Shown: positions 17,469-26,804, counted from the first letter of the stretch. The stretch is DNA of 64,000 nucleotides from Niabella ginsenosidivorans (GCF_001654455.1 NZ_CP015772.1:2418001-2482000); one strand, 5' to 3'. Notes: generated by a model not told the origin, from the sequence alone. Numbers and translations are program-made.

Positions 17469-18113
17469 TTAAAGCTTCAGCGCTACTTTTATACCGGCTT
17501 CCAGCATAGAAGGCTGGCCGTTCTGTGTATTATCTGCCTTGCCGATCTGTTTATCAGAGTTGCCCCAGCTGGCTATGCCAAAATGAACCTGGGGAGTAAC
17601 CGTGATCCTTTTCAAAACGAAATCCACTCCTGCATAACCCTGTGCACCATAGATCCGGCTGCTGTATCCTTCATCACCGGAGCCGGTCTGTAAAGAAATA
17701 AAATAAGGGCCTGCTCCCAGGAGCGGCACAATTATATGTTGCGTGCCCAATGTATACCCGGCTTTCACCAGGCCATGTACCCCCAACGACCAGCCATTAC
17801 TCTTTTTATCAGCAGAAGGACCAGACACGGTACTGCGTGTACTAAGGGCAAAGCCTCCGGTAAGCTCCCCACCGGCATCCAGTATAAAGCGGCTTCTTTG
17901 AAGCACCGATTTCTTTTCTATGCCCAGCCAGATCACCGGTTCAGTAAAGTGCTGATCAGCGTAGGATGATGCGCCGCCATTATAATTATACAGATCAAGT
18001 GTATAGGATCCATAGCCCGGCCCCAACGCAGCATACCATCCTTTTCGTTCCTGTTGGGCAATTACGGTTAAAGGGGCTATAAGGATAAACAATAAGAGCG
18101 ATCTTTGTTTCAT
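17469..18113 (-). CDS. Outer-membrane beta-barrel protein
   Basis: A 214-residue protein with a signal peptide (MKQRSLLLFILIAPLTVIAQ, cleavage before QER). Alternating aromatic and small residues in strands such as GWYAALGPGYGSYTLDLYNY, GVHGLVKAGYTL and VPLLGAGPYFISLQTG end in AGIKVALKL, as in small 8-strand barrels. Function is unknown. It is probably the first gene of a two-gene unit with the downstream lipoprotein. Confidence 0.75.
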   Translation of the reverse strand: MKQRSLLLFILIAPLTVIAQQERKGWYAALGPGYGSYTLDLYNYNGGASSYADQHFTEPVIWLGIEKKSVLQRSRFILDAGGELTGGFALSTRSTVSGPSADKKSNGWSLGVHGLVKAGYTLGTQHIIVPLLGAGPYFISLQTGSGDEGYSSRIYGAQGYAGVDFVLKRITVTPQVHFGIASWGNSDKQIGKADNTQNGQPSMLEAGIKVALKL

Positions 18114-18221
18114 GAGAAATAGTTTTTGAGGTTTCTAAATATGATGTTCCAAAACTATTGCTGACAGCCTTCAAAAAAAATAGAACAAAAGTCAGGTTTT
18201 TACAGGTGGGAAGCCGGTATA

Positions 18222-18845
18222 TTATCCGCGGGACTTAAATACCTTATTGATCGCTTCCGTGCGATTCTGCACGTGCAGTTTTTCATAAATATTATGGATA
18301 TGCTGGCGAACGGTGCCTATGGAAATAAACAATTTTTCCGCCACCTCTTTATAGAGAAACCCTTTTACAAGCAGGTTCAGTATTTCCATTTCCCGGGCAG
18401 ATAGTTTGCCGGCCACTTCCGGTGCGCGGAAAGAGTTCACTACCTTGCGCGCTATAGAAAGGCTCATGGGCGACCCGCCTTCATACAATTCGCGTAAAGA
18501 AGCAATGATCTTATCCGGTGCCGCATCTTTTAATAAGTAGCCGCTTGCGCCTGCGGCAAGCGCTTCAAAAACCTGGTCGCTGTCCTCAAAAACGGTAAAA
18601 ATGATAAACTGCAACGAAGCATCCTGCAATTTCAGTTTACGGATGCATTCAATGCCCGACTGGCCGGGAAGCCCGATATCCATGATAACAATATCCGGTG
18701 CATCCTGCAGCAGATGCGCAAATGCATCCTCTGCATTACCGTATACTGATAGGCAATGGAACCCGGGGGTCTGATTTACTAAGAAACGTAACCCTTCGCG
18801 TATTTCAGCCATATCTTCTACTATACTAACGCATATTGTTTCCAT
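18222..18845 (-). CDS. NarL/LuxR-family response regulator
   Basis: A 207-residue two-domain regulator. The receiver domain has the acidic pocket VEDM (E10, D11), phospho-acceptor D56 in VIMDIGLPG, T84 and K106. The LuxR-type helix-turn-helix at about 145-205 reads LSAREMEILNLLVKGFLYKE and SIGTVRQHIHNIYEKL. It is divergent from a TPR-histidine kinase 157 bases away, its likely partner. Start 18845 gives the family's usual METICVSIVED N-terminus; an upstream ATG would add 14 unrelated residues. Confidence 0.93.
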   Translation of the reverse strand: METICVSIVEDMAEIREGLRFLVNQTPGFHCLSVYGNAEDAFAHLLQDAPDIVIMDIGLPGQSGIECIRKLKLQDASLQFIIFTVFEDSDQVFEALAAGASGYLLKDAAPDKIIASLRELYEGGSPMSLSIARKVVNSFRAPEVAGKLSAREMEILNLLVKGFLYKEVAEKLFISIGTVRQHIHNIYEKLHVQNRTEAINKVFKSRG

Positions 18846-19002
18846 ACCGTAAATTTGGTGTATAATCCTGAAATTTCCATATAACAAAAGTTATAGACGC
18901 CTGCCGGAAATGTTTTTTATAATAAAAAACAGGAACAGAAGTAATTCTTCCCCCCAACTAATCGTATTTTTATATAACAGCATACCATCTTGCTTTTACA
19001 TT

Positions 19003-20991
19003 ATGAGAAAGCAGCCGTTATACCGGTTTTTTCTGCACCTTTTATGGTTGACAATAGTGTTGTTCTATAATTTTACCGGCGGTGCCCAACAGACTACAGG
19101 ATTTAATAAGGATAGTCTTAAACGCAGGATCACTGCTGCACCGCCGGATACCAATACAATTAATACATTGCTGAAACTGGGAGAAGAATACACTTTCCAA
19201 TCACCAGATTCTGCGGCTAAATATCTGAATAAGGCCAACGTGCTCAGTGATCAGCTTCATTACCCGTCAGGTTTGATCCGGTACCGGTTTTTATACAGCG
19301 GATTATTAGAGGCGCAGGGTAATTTTGAAGAAGCCATAAAATCCAGCCTTGAAGCCGTTTACATTGCTCAGAAAAACAATTTAAAACATCTGTATGCAAT
19401 AGCGCTCAGCAACCTTGCCATGGACTATCAGTTTAATGATCAATATGCAATGGCTGTGGCTTACTACCTGAAAGCCCTGCCGTTGCTGGAGAAGGAACAA
19501 AACCCCAATTTGGATGTATTATACGGTAATCTTTCCGGTGTGTACAATTTGCTCAAGCAGCCGGATAAAGCGGTCATTTACGCACGCAAAAGTGTAACCG
19601 CAGCGGAGCAAAAAAACGATGCCGATGCAAAAGGAGCTGCTTATGGCAACCTGGGCAACGTGCTTTTTTCTCTCAATGAACTGGATGCCTCCATTCAATA
19701 CAGTAAAAAGGCTTACCAGGCAGCTTCTGAAATAAACGATAAGAACCTGGAGGCCATTTCACTGTTAAACATCGGGCAGGCTTATACTGAAAAAAAGGCA
19801 TTTGACAGTGCGGATGCCGTCAATAAGAAAGCATTGCCGATAGCCGAAGCGTTGAATGACCCGGTCATTAAAGCCGGCCTGCTTTATTCCATGGCTAAAA
19901 ATTCATTCAGGCAAAGGAAAATTCATCAGGCTAAAGATTGCCTCGATACCGCCATTCTCTTTGCGCAGGCCCACGATCAAAAAAGCAACCTCGCTAAAAT
20001 GCTGTTATTAATGTCTGATGTACAAATAGCCGCAGGCAACACAGACCGTTATGTACAGTACCGGAACCAGTATGATTCATTAAACACTGCTTTACTGAAT
20101 GAACCATTGCTGAAAAACATACAAAGCCTGGAAATACAATATGAAACGCAGAAGAAGGAGTCTGAAATACTCCATCACAAATTATTGCTGGAGCAAAAAA
20201 ACAGGGAAACTACCCGGCAACATACAGAGCTGACAGCCTCTATGGCCGGCATCGCAGTATTGTTGCTTTTGCTTTTTGCGGGTTACCGTTTTTTCAGCCA
20301 ACGGCAGCTTCTTGATAAGAAAAAGCTTGAAGCATTGGAAGCCAAACAAAAAAATGTACGCCTTGAAGCCATGCTCGATGGTCAGCAAGAAGAACGGCAG
20401 CGGATCTCCCGGGAAATGCATGATGATATGGCACCAGGACTGACCTCGCTGCTTTTTCTCAGCCGCTCCATTCCGGGCCAAAATACTGTAACGGATAAAT
20501 TAACCAATACAGCCCGGGATCTGATGCAGAAAATGAACGAGATCATCTGGTCAATGAATCCGGAACAGGATACGCTGGATAGTTTTATTGCCTACACCCG
20601 GCTGCATATTGCCGAAATGCTCGACAATGCTCATCTTTACTATACCTTCTCCGTTGCTGACGATCTGCCTGCAGTAGCACTGCGACAGGAATTGCGCCGG
20701 AACATTTACCTGGTAATGAAAGAGGCGGTGCATAATATTATCCGGCATGCAGCAGCATCAAAAGTGCTGGTGACCATTCATGCAGAGCAATCGCTTCAGG
20801 TATTCATACAGGACGATGGCAAAGGAATACCTGCAACTGACCAGCCGCACCCGGGAAACGGGCTAAAGAATATGCGCAACAGGATGGCCGCCATAAACGG
20901 CACCCTCGATATCATTGCTGATAAAGGAACACGTATTATACTTTCCGTTCCCTTGTTGATAAACACCGGGCCTTTGCAGGCTGAAGCATAG
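19003..20991 (+). CDS. TPR-containing sensor histidine kinase (HisKA_3 type)
   Basis: A 662-residue protein. A signal or anchor helix (about 8-25) is followed by periplasmic TPR repeats (about 50-375, for example AIALSNLAMDYQFNDQYAMA and AAYGNLGNVLFSLNELDASI). One transmembrane helix lies at about 414-431, then a coiled coil, then the HisKA_3 dimerisation domain with phospho-acceptor H473 (RISREMHDDMAPGLTSL). The HATPase domain shows MKEAVHNIIRHA (N box) and DDGKGI and GNGLKNM (G boxes). It likely phosphorylates the divergent NarL-type regulator. The periplasmic TPRs suggest sensing through protein contact; the signal is unknown. Confidence 0.92.
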   Translation: MRKQPLYRFFLHLLWLTIVLFYNFTGGAQQTTGFNKDSLKRRITAAPPDTNTINTLLKLGEEYTFQSPDSAAKYLNKANVLSDQLHYPSGLIRYRFLYSGLLEAQGNFEEAIKSSLEAVYIAQKNNLKHLYAIALSNLAMDYQFNDQYAMAVAYYLKALPLLEKEQNPNLDVLYGNLSGVYNLLKQPDKAVIYARKSVTAAEQKNDADAKGAAYGNLGNVLFSLNELDASIQYSKKAYQAASEINDKNLEAISLLNIGQAYTEKKAFDSADAVNKKALPIAEALNDPVIKAGLLYSMAKNSFRQRKIHQAKDCLDTAILFAQAHDQKSNLAKMLLLMSDVQIAAGNTDRYVQYRNQYDSLNTALLNEPLLKNIQSLEIQYETQKKESEILHHKLLLEQKNRETTRQHTELTASMAGIAVLLLLLFAGYRFFSQRQLLDKKKLEALEAKQKNVRLEAMLDGQQEERQRISREMHDDMAPGLTSLLFLSRSIPGQNTVTDKLTNTARDLMQKMNEIIWSMNPEQDTLDSFIAYTRLHIAEMLDNAHLYYTFSVADDLPAVALRQELRRNIYLVMKEAVHNIIRHAAASKVLVTIHAEQSLQVFIQDDGKGIPATDQPHPGNGLKNMRNRMAAINGTLDIIADKGTRIILSVPLLINTGPLQAEA

Positions 20992-21238
20992 CTTTGTTCT
21001 GCGCCTATTCAGGCAAATCCCGGAATAACGTTTTCAAGGGTGCCGTAAGAACATGTATCATTTCCGCGTCCGGACTTCCGCACAATTGTACGCGCCCGGC
21101 CGCCGGGCAAACAACGCAAAAAGAAAACTCAACATGACGGCAAAATGCACCCGCCCTTCAATGTATAACACCACCTATCCTTGGGATCGGGCATAAAAAA
21201 AAATCAAAGGACATCATACGTGCATTTTACATATAGAC
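20992..21238. other. Intergenic stretch before the SusD remnant
   Basis: About 250 bases; no gene, RNA or obvious hairpin is supported. Confidence 0.4.
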
Positions 21239-21610
21239 TCAATATCCGGCATTCTGTACCAGATTGGGGTTGGCCTGCAGTTCCAGCAGGGGAATGGGCA
21301 ACCAGGTCTTATTTTCATTAAAATTATAGTTAACCGGTTTTGACAGTATCGCCACGCCGCTCCCGTTGCAGGTATAGGTAGTTTCGTCCAGGTTATTCAT
21401 TACATCAACGGCAACACCATACCGTTTCAGGTCGTTCTATTGTTGCCATTCAAAGGCCAGCTCCAGCTGCCGTTCTTTTAACAGGCTGGTTGTAAGCGAA
21501 GTTTGGGTTGCAGTTGTTATGGCTCCCAGCCCGGCCCGTGCTCTTACCTGGTTAAGATAGGTTAATGCACCGGGAGCATCTCTCATATTATCTATCCGAC
21601 ATGCAGGCAT
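21239..21610 (-). pseudogene. C-terminal fragment of a SusD/RagB-type outer-membrane lipoprotein
   Basis: Read on the minus strand, ALTYLNQVRARAGLGAITTA, KERQLELAFEWQQ and NDLKRYGVAVDVM match the conserved C-terminal part of SusD-like glycan-binding lipoproteins, ending in WLPIPLLELQANPNLVQNAG and a stop at 21239-21241. An in-frame TAG sits between WQQ and NDL, where intact proteins have a Trp or Phe. The region upstream of about 21586 is degraded and the first 350 or so residues are absent. No SusC partner is present, so this is the relic of a lost polysaccharide locus. Confidence 0.85.
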
Positions 21611-21723
21611 CATATTGTAGAAAGCTGGGCAAGAATCTTTTGCTGCCTGCTCGTGTACCGGAATGATTTTGCCGCAATTTTGTATTTTTTAGCCGCTGTT
21701 TCTCTTTTTCAATAGATTCCTGT

Positions 21724-21731
21724 TACCTTTG
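21724..21731 (+). promoter_or_regulatory. -7 promoter element TACCTTTG
   Basis: A Bacteroidota sigma-A type TAnnTTTG element 30 bases before the ATG at 21762; it supports the small downstream gene being real. Confidence 0.55.
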
Positions 21732-21761
21732 TATTCCGAAAACCTCTAAAACCAAATACTT

Positions 21762-21977
21762 ATGACACTGAATCAATTCCTCCTGGCTGACGAAATGGCC
21801 CAGGTGGAGGCTGTGTGGAGAGCCAAACTTGTTAAAGAGAAAGCGGATCAGGAATTCACTTACACGCTTTATCAGATCGATGATTTCTTTGTAAAAGTGC
21901 GGGCCCGTAAAAAAGACATGTCCTTATGCAACTTTGAATGCTTTGAAGATGAGCAAAGCGCGTTGACCGAACAATAA
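21762..21977 (+). CDS. Small conserved-looking protein, function unknown
   Basis: A 71-residue soluble, charged protein (MTLNQFLLADEMAQVEAVWR, then QIDDFFVKVRARKKDMSLC) with no signal or membrane segment. It has its own -7 element and good coding character, and stands between the SusD remnant and rhaM. No domain is recognised. Confidence 0.6.
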   Translation: MTLNQFLLADEMAQVEAVWRAKLVKEKADQEFTYTLYQIDDFFVKVRARKKDMSLCNFECFEDEQSALTEQ

Positions 21978-22066
21978 GAGCCTCTCCCCCTTTCGCTGGC
22001 TGCTGCTCTGACCCTTACAGGTCCGGCAATCAACAATATACCCTGTTCACAGAACCTTTATGCATT

Positions 22067-22381
22067 TTACCCGAGATGAAAAAGCTCTGTAAGAGGCACT
22101 GTGACCGGAGAATGATCTGCATTGGTTTCCATAATATCACGCATATAGGACCACCACTTTTGCATTACAGGGTGCAGTGCTAAATTATCCATTTTCTTAC
22201 CTGGCGCCAGCTTCATCAGTGCAAACAGGTCATTGGTGGTCTGATCCCAGAAAATGGAATAATCAACGATCCCGTTCTGCTTTAATAATTGCTTTAGTTC
22301 CGGCCAGATCTCATCATGCCGTCTTTTATATTCAGCTTCAAAACCGGCAAATAGTTTCATTTTAAAGGCAATACGCTGCAT
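22067..22381 (-). CDS. rhaM: L-rhamnose mutarotase
   Basis: A 104-residue dimeric ferredoxin-like enzyme that interconverts alpha- and beta-L-rhamnose. EYKRRHDEIWPEL carries Tyr18 and His22, at the same positions as the active-site residues of E. coli RhaM. WSYMRDIMETN and the closing hydrophobic strand complete the family pattern. Length equals the family norm. No other rhamnose genes are in the window, so it is a solitary copy. Confidence 0.92.
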   Translation of the reverse strand: MQRIAFKMKLFAGFEAEYKRRHDEIWPELKQLLKQNGIVDYSIFWDQTTNDLFALMKLAPGKKMDNLALHPVMQKWWSYMRDIMETNADHSPVTVPLTELFHLG

Positions 22382-22620
22382 GATCGTTATTTTGATGATT
22401 TGCTACCGCTCACTCATTGCACAGGAGCATGCACAAAATAACCTGAAATATTACCCCAGCCGTCCTGAACTGTCCTGTATTTCCTGTTTTCTCCTGAATA
22501 CCGTGTGTTCTTATATTGAAAGTGAAATTCTTTACGGGCCAACTGCCCAAACAATACTGCTTGCCTTATACGAATAGTGATTCAGCAAAATTGTATATTT
22601 TCGATACTAAAAGATCCGCC

Positions 22621-22851
22621 TTGAAGAAAAAGACTGAATTGAAAACAAACACTTCAGAAACCTGGTTAAAATACCTAGGACTTACAGCACAACTGTTAGT
22701 GCTGATTGCACTGGCTGTGTATGCCGGCCTATGGCTGGACAGGAAGCTGCACGTTTCTCCGTTATTTTTAATAGTGCTACCTTTGGTGGTTCTTGGAGGA
22801 ACCTTTTATAATCTTTATAAAGAGACGGTTAAGAAAAAATCTGATGAATAG
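22621..22851 (+). CDS. atpZ: AtpZ/AtpI-type ATP synthase accessory membrane protein
   Basis: A 76-residue protein with two transmembrane helices (LGLTAQLLVLIALAVYAGLW and LFLIVLPLVVLGGTFYNLYK), the AtpZ hairpin linked to F0F1 ATP synthase assembly and Mg2+ entry. The start is uncertain: only TTG codons are available (22621 or 22639, or 22516 further up). TATATTTTCG at about 22590 may be the promoter, which favours 22621. The next gene overlaps by 8 bases. atpB, which normally follows in Bacteroidota, is absent here. Confidence 0.75.
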   Translation: MKKKTELKTNTSETWLKYLGLTAQLLVLIALAVYAGLWLDRKLHVSPLFLIVLPLVVLGGTFYNLYKETVKKKSDE

Positions 22852-23263
22852 TTATAATGCAAAAACTGCAATAAAAAGGCCTGTACGGCTTATGATAGCC
22901 CTGTTTATCCTTATCAGCTGCTTTTTCCTCTTTGGGAAAGATGCGCTGAGGGAAAACAATGTAGACAATACAGTAGTGCTTATTGGTAATCTTTTGCTTT
23001 TCCTGATCAGCCTTTTGAATATTTACCGTTCTGCAAGTGCCATCAACAACCCGAACCCACAGGTTTTTGTCCGCGTTTTTTACAGCGGGTTCGTCATCCG
23101 GCTGTTTGCCTGTGGCGCAGCTGCGTTTGTTTATATTTACACGCAACAGGGAAAGATCAACAAACCGGCATTATTCATCTGCCTGGGTATTTATATCATC
23201 TATTCCCTGATTGAAACAACCACGTTAAAGAAAATTTTCAACGACAGGAAGAGCAATGCCTAA
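22844..23263 (+). CDS. AtpI-like four-helix membrane protein
   Basis: A 139-residue protein with four predicted helices (LMIALFILISCFFLFG, VVLIGNLLLFLISLLNIYR, VFVRVFYSGFVIRLFACGAA, PALFICLGIYIIYSLIE). Size, topology and its position directly after atpZ match the ATP synthase subunit I-like protein that sits between atpZ and atpB in Bacteroidota. The ATG at 22844 overlaps the atpZ stop by 8 bases, and the stop overlaps the SprT-like gene by 8 bases, so all three are translationally coupled. The assignment rests on context more than sequence. Confidence 0.7.
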   Translation: MNSYNAKTAIKRPVRLMIALFILISCFFLFGKDALRENNVDNTVVLIGNLLLFLISLLNIYRSASAINNPNPQVFVRVFYSGFVIRLFACGAAAFVYIYTQQGKINKPALFICLGIYIIYSLIETTTLKKIFNDRKSNA

Positions 23264-23891
23264 GAAACAGGTTCCGATGGGGCAGCTGGCAGCCTATTTA
23301 CCCGATCATACTTTTGAACCGGTGCTCCTGTACCTGGAGCATTACAAAGTACATTTAACCATTGCCCAGGGCAGAGCCTCGGTTCTGGGCGATTACCGCC
23401 ACAAGATCAACACACAGCATCACCGCATCAGCGTAAACGGTAACCTGAATAAATACGCCTTTCTGATCACCTTATTGCATGAACTTGCCCACCTGGTTAC
23501 TTTTGAGCAATACGGGCGCAGGGTAATGGCACATGGCAACGAATGGAAAAGAAATTACGGGCAGTTACTGGCACAGTTTATTGAGAAAAAGGTTTTCCCG
23601 GAAGACATTGAAACGGAATTAAAGCGCTCGCTTCATAATCCCGGAGCCTCTACCTGTTCTGAAGAAGGGTTGCAGCGCATTTTATACCGGTATGATGAAC
23701 GGAAGGAACACTACTTCCTTATTGAGGAACTGCCGTTAGGAGCCCTGTTTGCCTTGCCGGGCGGGCGCGTTTTTAAAAGAGGTAAAAAGCGCACCAAGCG
23801 CTTTGAATGTACTGAACTAAAAACCGGAAAAACCTATTTGTTCAGCCCGGTATATGAAGTCTATGCTCCCCGGGAATACAGGGATCAGTAG
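23256..23891 (+). CDS. SprT-like zinc metalloprotease-domain protein
   Basis: A 211-residue protein with the zinc-binding motif HELAH at 75-79 (LLHELAHLVTFEQYG) and a third likely ligand His at 93 (MAHGNEWK), the SprT arrangement. The C-terminal half is basic and beta-rich (GGRVFKRGKKRTKRFECTEL) without the four-Cys zinc ribbon of classical SprT. The eukaryotic relative SPRTN cleaves DNA-protein crosslinks; the bacterial role is unclear. It overlaps the AtpI-like gene by 8 bases. Confidence 0.85.
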   Translation: MPKKQVPMGQLAAYLPDHTFEPVLLYLEHYKVHLTIAQGRASVLGDYRHKINTQHHRISVNGNLNKYAFLITLLHELAHLVTFEQYGRRVMAHGNEWKRNYGQLLAQFIEKKVFPEDIETELKRSLHNPGASTCSEEGLQRILYRYDERKEHYFLIEELPLGALFALPGGRVFKRGKKRTKRFECTELKTGKTYLFSPVYEVYAPREYRDQ

Positions 23892-24221
23892 CCGGGTTAA
23901 ATAGTACCGTAATCCTCTTCCGCCCCTCCCAGGGAGGACATGTAGCCTATGAACCAACAACCGCAATCCAAAGACCAGTTCATACAACAAGAGCAATTGC
24001 CGGGGAGCACCTGAATATTCCTTCATCCACCGGATCTCAAAACAGGTATCTGTACCCTGCGTTCTTTACCTAGTTATAAAACGATGGATGCTGCGCCATT
24101 CCTCAGCACCTGCGACAGCGGCAGGCCCCGGCTCAAAATTATTGAAGAATGTCAAGAAAAACTCTAAAGAGCTTAATTTTTCTATTACCTTACTTCTGGA
24201 ACCATTAATCTTTAAGGTACT
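23892..24221. other. Intergenic stretch between convergent genes
   Basis: About 330 bases with no supported gene and no clear bidirectional terminator. Confidence 0.4.
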
Positions 24222-26501
24222 CTATTCAACGATCAGCTGCTGCATCTTTTTACGGTTTCCAACGATCCAGATAATATCGCCCCATTCCAGCACCGTTGAA
24301 GATTCTGGATTTAATATCCGTTCCTTTCCTCTTTCAATACCCACTACCAGTCCGTTCGTTTTTTCGCGGATACCGGAATTGTGGATCGTCAAACCTTTCA
24401 GCTGTGTATGCTCATCTACCAGTATTTTTTGCAATACGATATCATCAATACTGGTATTATCGGTGTCATCATTTGCCAGTAACTCCTTGGCATCAAAAAC
24501 CGGTTTAAAAGCAGCGATCTGCTCATCAGTAGCCAGTATCCCCACCCTGTCAAACGGCAGCAACCGGTTCTCTTTTCCCGGAGTATGAATGATCTTTTCA
24601 CCGCGTTTGATATATACAATATTGATCCCGAACTGTTCCCTCCACTTCAGGTTCTTTAAAGATACACCAACCGCGGTTGCCTGGGGGTTTACATCCATTT
24701 CAAGAATATGCGCATCCCATGCCTGCATATTGGAACGCATCTCCCTGTTTTTTAGCTGGAGGTTATTTTCAATAGCATGCGCTTCCTCGGCTTCAATTTC
24801 CCGTTCATTCAGGTTGCGCATAAAACGCTTTTCAATGCGCTGGTAAAAACGCTGGATCCTGTTTGAAAAAGTCAGAATAACCAGAACCGTAATAGGAATG
24901 CCTACAAAAAGCGCTACGCGTGCCGGTACCAGCGCGTTTACATAGATCGCTATAAACAGGATCCCCAGAACGATCCTCAGGACCTCCACAATCAGCAAGG
25001 GGCCCCTGTTATATTTCTTATCTACCCATAACTCCTTGTACGCCTGGTTTTTTGGCCGGCCGGCCATAAATGCCCAAAAGAACGGCGCTGCTATACCCAG
25101 CGATACGATCAACGTAATGCTGTTCCTGAGGTTATCATGCTCAATCCGCTTATTGATAAAGGGCAGGATAAAATTCTCACTAAGCAACAGCAGGGCTATC
25201 AGTATGATCGTATTGCTCAGAATGATCCTCAGGTACGTTTTAAATACAACCTTCCAGTCGCTCTCTGCCTGTATCTGCTGCGTGCTCGAAGAATAGCTGT
25301 CCAGTTTCTGCACCCATCTGCCGGGCAATAGCTTTGCCAGCCAGTTATACAGTGGTTCAGAGAATTTAATAAAGTACGGCGTTGTAAAAGTAGTGATGGC
25401 CGAAGCGCCAACGGCCACGGGAAAAAGAAAATCGGAGGTCACCCTCAGGGATACGCCCAGCGTAGCCACGATAAATGCAAATTCACCTATTTGTGCCATG
25501 CTCATGCCTACCTGTACCGATTGCTTCAGCGGCTGACCGGAAATAAGGGCGCCGATCGTAGTGCTGATCATTTTGCCCAGTATGACCAGTAAAGTTACCA
25601 CCAGTATCGGAGCGCCATACTGTCCCATTGCTTTCGGGTCGATCATCATCCCTACAGAAACAAAAAATACTGCCCCAAAAAGATCTTTAACCGGTTTTAT
25701 CAGGTACTCTACTCTTTCCGCCAAAGTGGTTTCTGCAATGATGGAGCCCATAACAAATGCGCCCAGCTCCGCAGAAAAGCCCACTTTGGTTGCCAGCACC
25801 ACCATTCCCAGGCAGAGGCCCAGAGCAAGGATCAGCAGGGTTTCTTCATCAAGCAGTTTCCGTGCAACCCTCAAAAAAGTAGGCAGCAAAAAAATGCCCA
25901 CAATAAACCACATGGCAAGAAAGAACAGAAGCTTCAACACCGTAAAAAGGATCTGCATGCCTTCAAATTCCTTGGTAACGGCAATCGTAGAAAGCAGCAC
26001 CATCAACAGGATGACGATAATGTCCTCTACCACCAGCACTCCAAATACAATACGGGCAAACTGCTTGGTTTTCATACCCAGTTCATCAAACGCCCGTAAA
26101 ATAATTGTGGTAGAAGAGCTGGCCAGCATTCCTCCCAGGAACATACTGTCCATAGCACTCCAGCCCATCCATTTACCTGTAAAATAGCCGGCAATGATGA
26201 TAAAGATAATTTCAGTAAAAGCCGTAATAGATGCCGCCCCACCAACACGCACCAGCTTTTTAAAGCTGAATTCCAGGCCAAGACTGAACAGTAAGAAAAT
26301 AACACCGATCTCTGCCAGCGTTTTTACATTTTCCTGGTCAACAACATTAGGAATAAAAATAAAATGAGGGCTTACCAGGAATCCGGCTATAATATAACCC
26401 AGCACAAGGGGTTGCTTTATCCGTTTAAACAACAGGGTAATGATTGCACCGGCAATCAGGATCAGCGCAAGGTCCTCTATTAATTTTGGTAAATGCCCCA
26501 T
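24222..26501 (-). CDS. CPA2-family cation:proton antiporter with C-terminal TrkA-C domains
   Basis: A 759-residue inner-membrane protein of the KefB/KefC-like class. About 12 transmembrane helices fill residues 1-390 (LILIAGAIITLLFKRIKQPL, EIGVIFLLFSLGLEFSFKKL, and VLVVEDIIVILLMVLLS with the ion-binding acidic pair). A second hydrophobic block (about 425-560) of four or so helices follows, then two RCK_C/TrkA-C ligand-binding modules (about 590-665 and 680-759, each ending in a DRVGILA or WGDIIWIVG-type strand). It probably exchanges K+ or Na+ for H+ under nucleotide or ligand control. It is divergent from the Crp-type regulator, 325 bases apart. Confidence 0.92.
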   Translation of the reverse strand: MGHLPKLIEDLALILIAGAIITLLFKRIKQPLVLGYIIAGFLVSPHFIFIPNVVDQENVKTLAEIGVIFLLFSLGLEFSFKKLVRVGGAASITAFTEIIFIIIAGYFTGKWMGWSAMDSMFLGGMLASSSTTIILRAFDELGMKTKQFARIVFGVLVVEDIIVILLMVLLSTIAVTKEFEGMQILFTVLKLLFFLAMWFIVGIFLLPTFLRVARKLLDEETLLILALGLCLGMVVLATKVGFSAELGAFVMGSIIAETTLAERVEYLIKPVKDLFGAVFFVSVGMMIDPKAMGQYGAPILVVTLLVILGKMISTTIGALISGQPLKQSVQVGMSMAQIGEFAFIVATLGVSLRVTSDFLFPVAVGASAITTFTTPYFIKFSEPLYNWLAKLLPGRWVQKLDSYSSSTQQIQAESDWKVVFKTYLRIILSNTIILIALLLLSENFILPFINKRIEHDNLRNSITLIVSLGIAAPFFWAFMAGRPKNQAYKELWVDKKYNRGPLLIVEVLRIVLGILFIAIYVNALVPARVALFVGIPITVLVILTFSNRIQRFYQRIEKRFMRNLNEREIEAEEAHAIENNLQLKNREMRSNMQAWDAHILEMDVNPQATAVGVSLKNLKWREQFGINIVYIKRGEKIIHTPGKENRLLPFDRVGILATDEQIAAFKPVFDAKELLANDDTDNTSIDDIVLQKILVDEHTQLKGLTIHNSGIREKTNGLVVGIERGKERILNPESSTVLEWGDIIWIVGNRKKMQQLIVE

Positions 26502-26742
26502 ATATTATTGTTACACTAAGTTGGTGGTTTAGAAAATACGTAATTTTTTCTCATAAAAAAGGGCAATAACAAAATGCATGCAACTGCACCCGCCCAATTT
26601 CATAACAAATTTAGCTGATAAAAGTTGCATTTCCGGAAGTGAACCTTTGTTGAAATCAGTACGGGCATGGCTTTGCGCTGATAGTTGCCCCTTTTGCATT
26701 TCCGGTCCTAAGCATACCCTGAAATCGCAAATGATTTAAAAA

Positions 26743-26758
26743 TATGACATAAGTCATA
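26743..26758. promoter_or_regulatory. Crp/Fnr-type palindromic operator (TATGACATAAGTCATA)
   Basis: A perfect half-site palindrome TATGA-N6-TCATA, 84 bases before the start of the Crp-type regulator and 54 bases before its probable -7 element. The spacing equals that of CRP sites (TGTGA-N6-TCACA). It suits autoregulation and could also act on the divergent antiporter gene. Confidence 0.65.
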
Positions 26759-26796
26759 CTATATACCAGGCAGGCTCCAATACACCATCCCCGTTG

Positions 26797-26804
26797 TATT
26801 TTTG
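26797..26804 (+). promoter_or_regulatory. -7 promoter element TATTTTTG
   Basis: A match to TAnnTTTG 22 bases before the Crp-type regulator ATG. The TATGA-N6-TCATA palindrome is centred about 60 bases upstream of the implied start point, a class I activator position. Confidence 0.5.

Noticed and set aside
5412-18113. A biosynthetic or polysaccharide gene cluster
   Set aside because: The genes are unrelated, separated by gaps, and share no pathway signal.
25561-26187. A 208-codon frame on the plus strand opposite the antiporter gene
   Set aside because: It is Ser/Thr- and Ile-rich, as expected from reading the complement of transmembrane coding, and has no domain or start context. It is a shadow frame.
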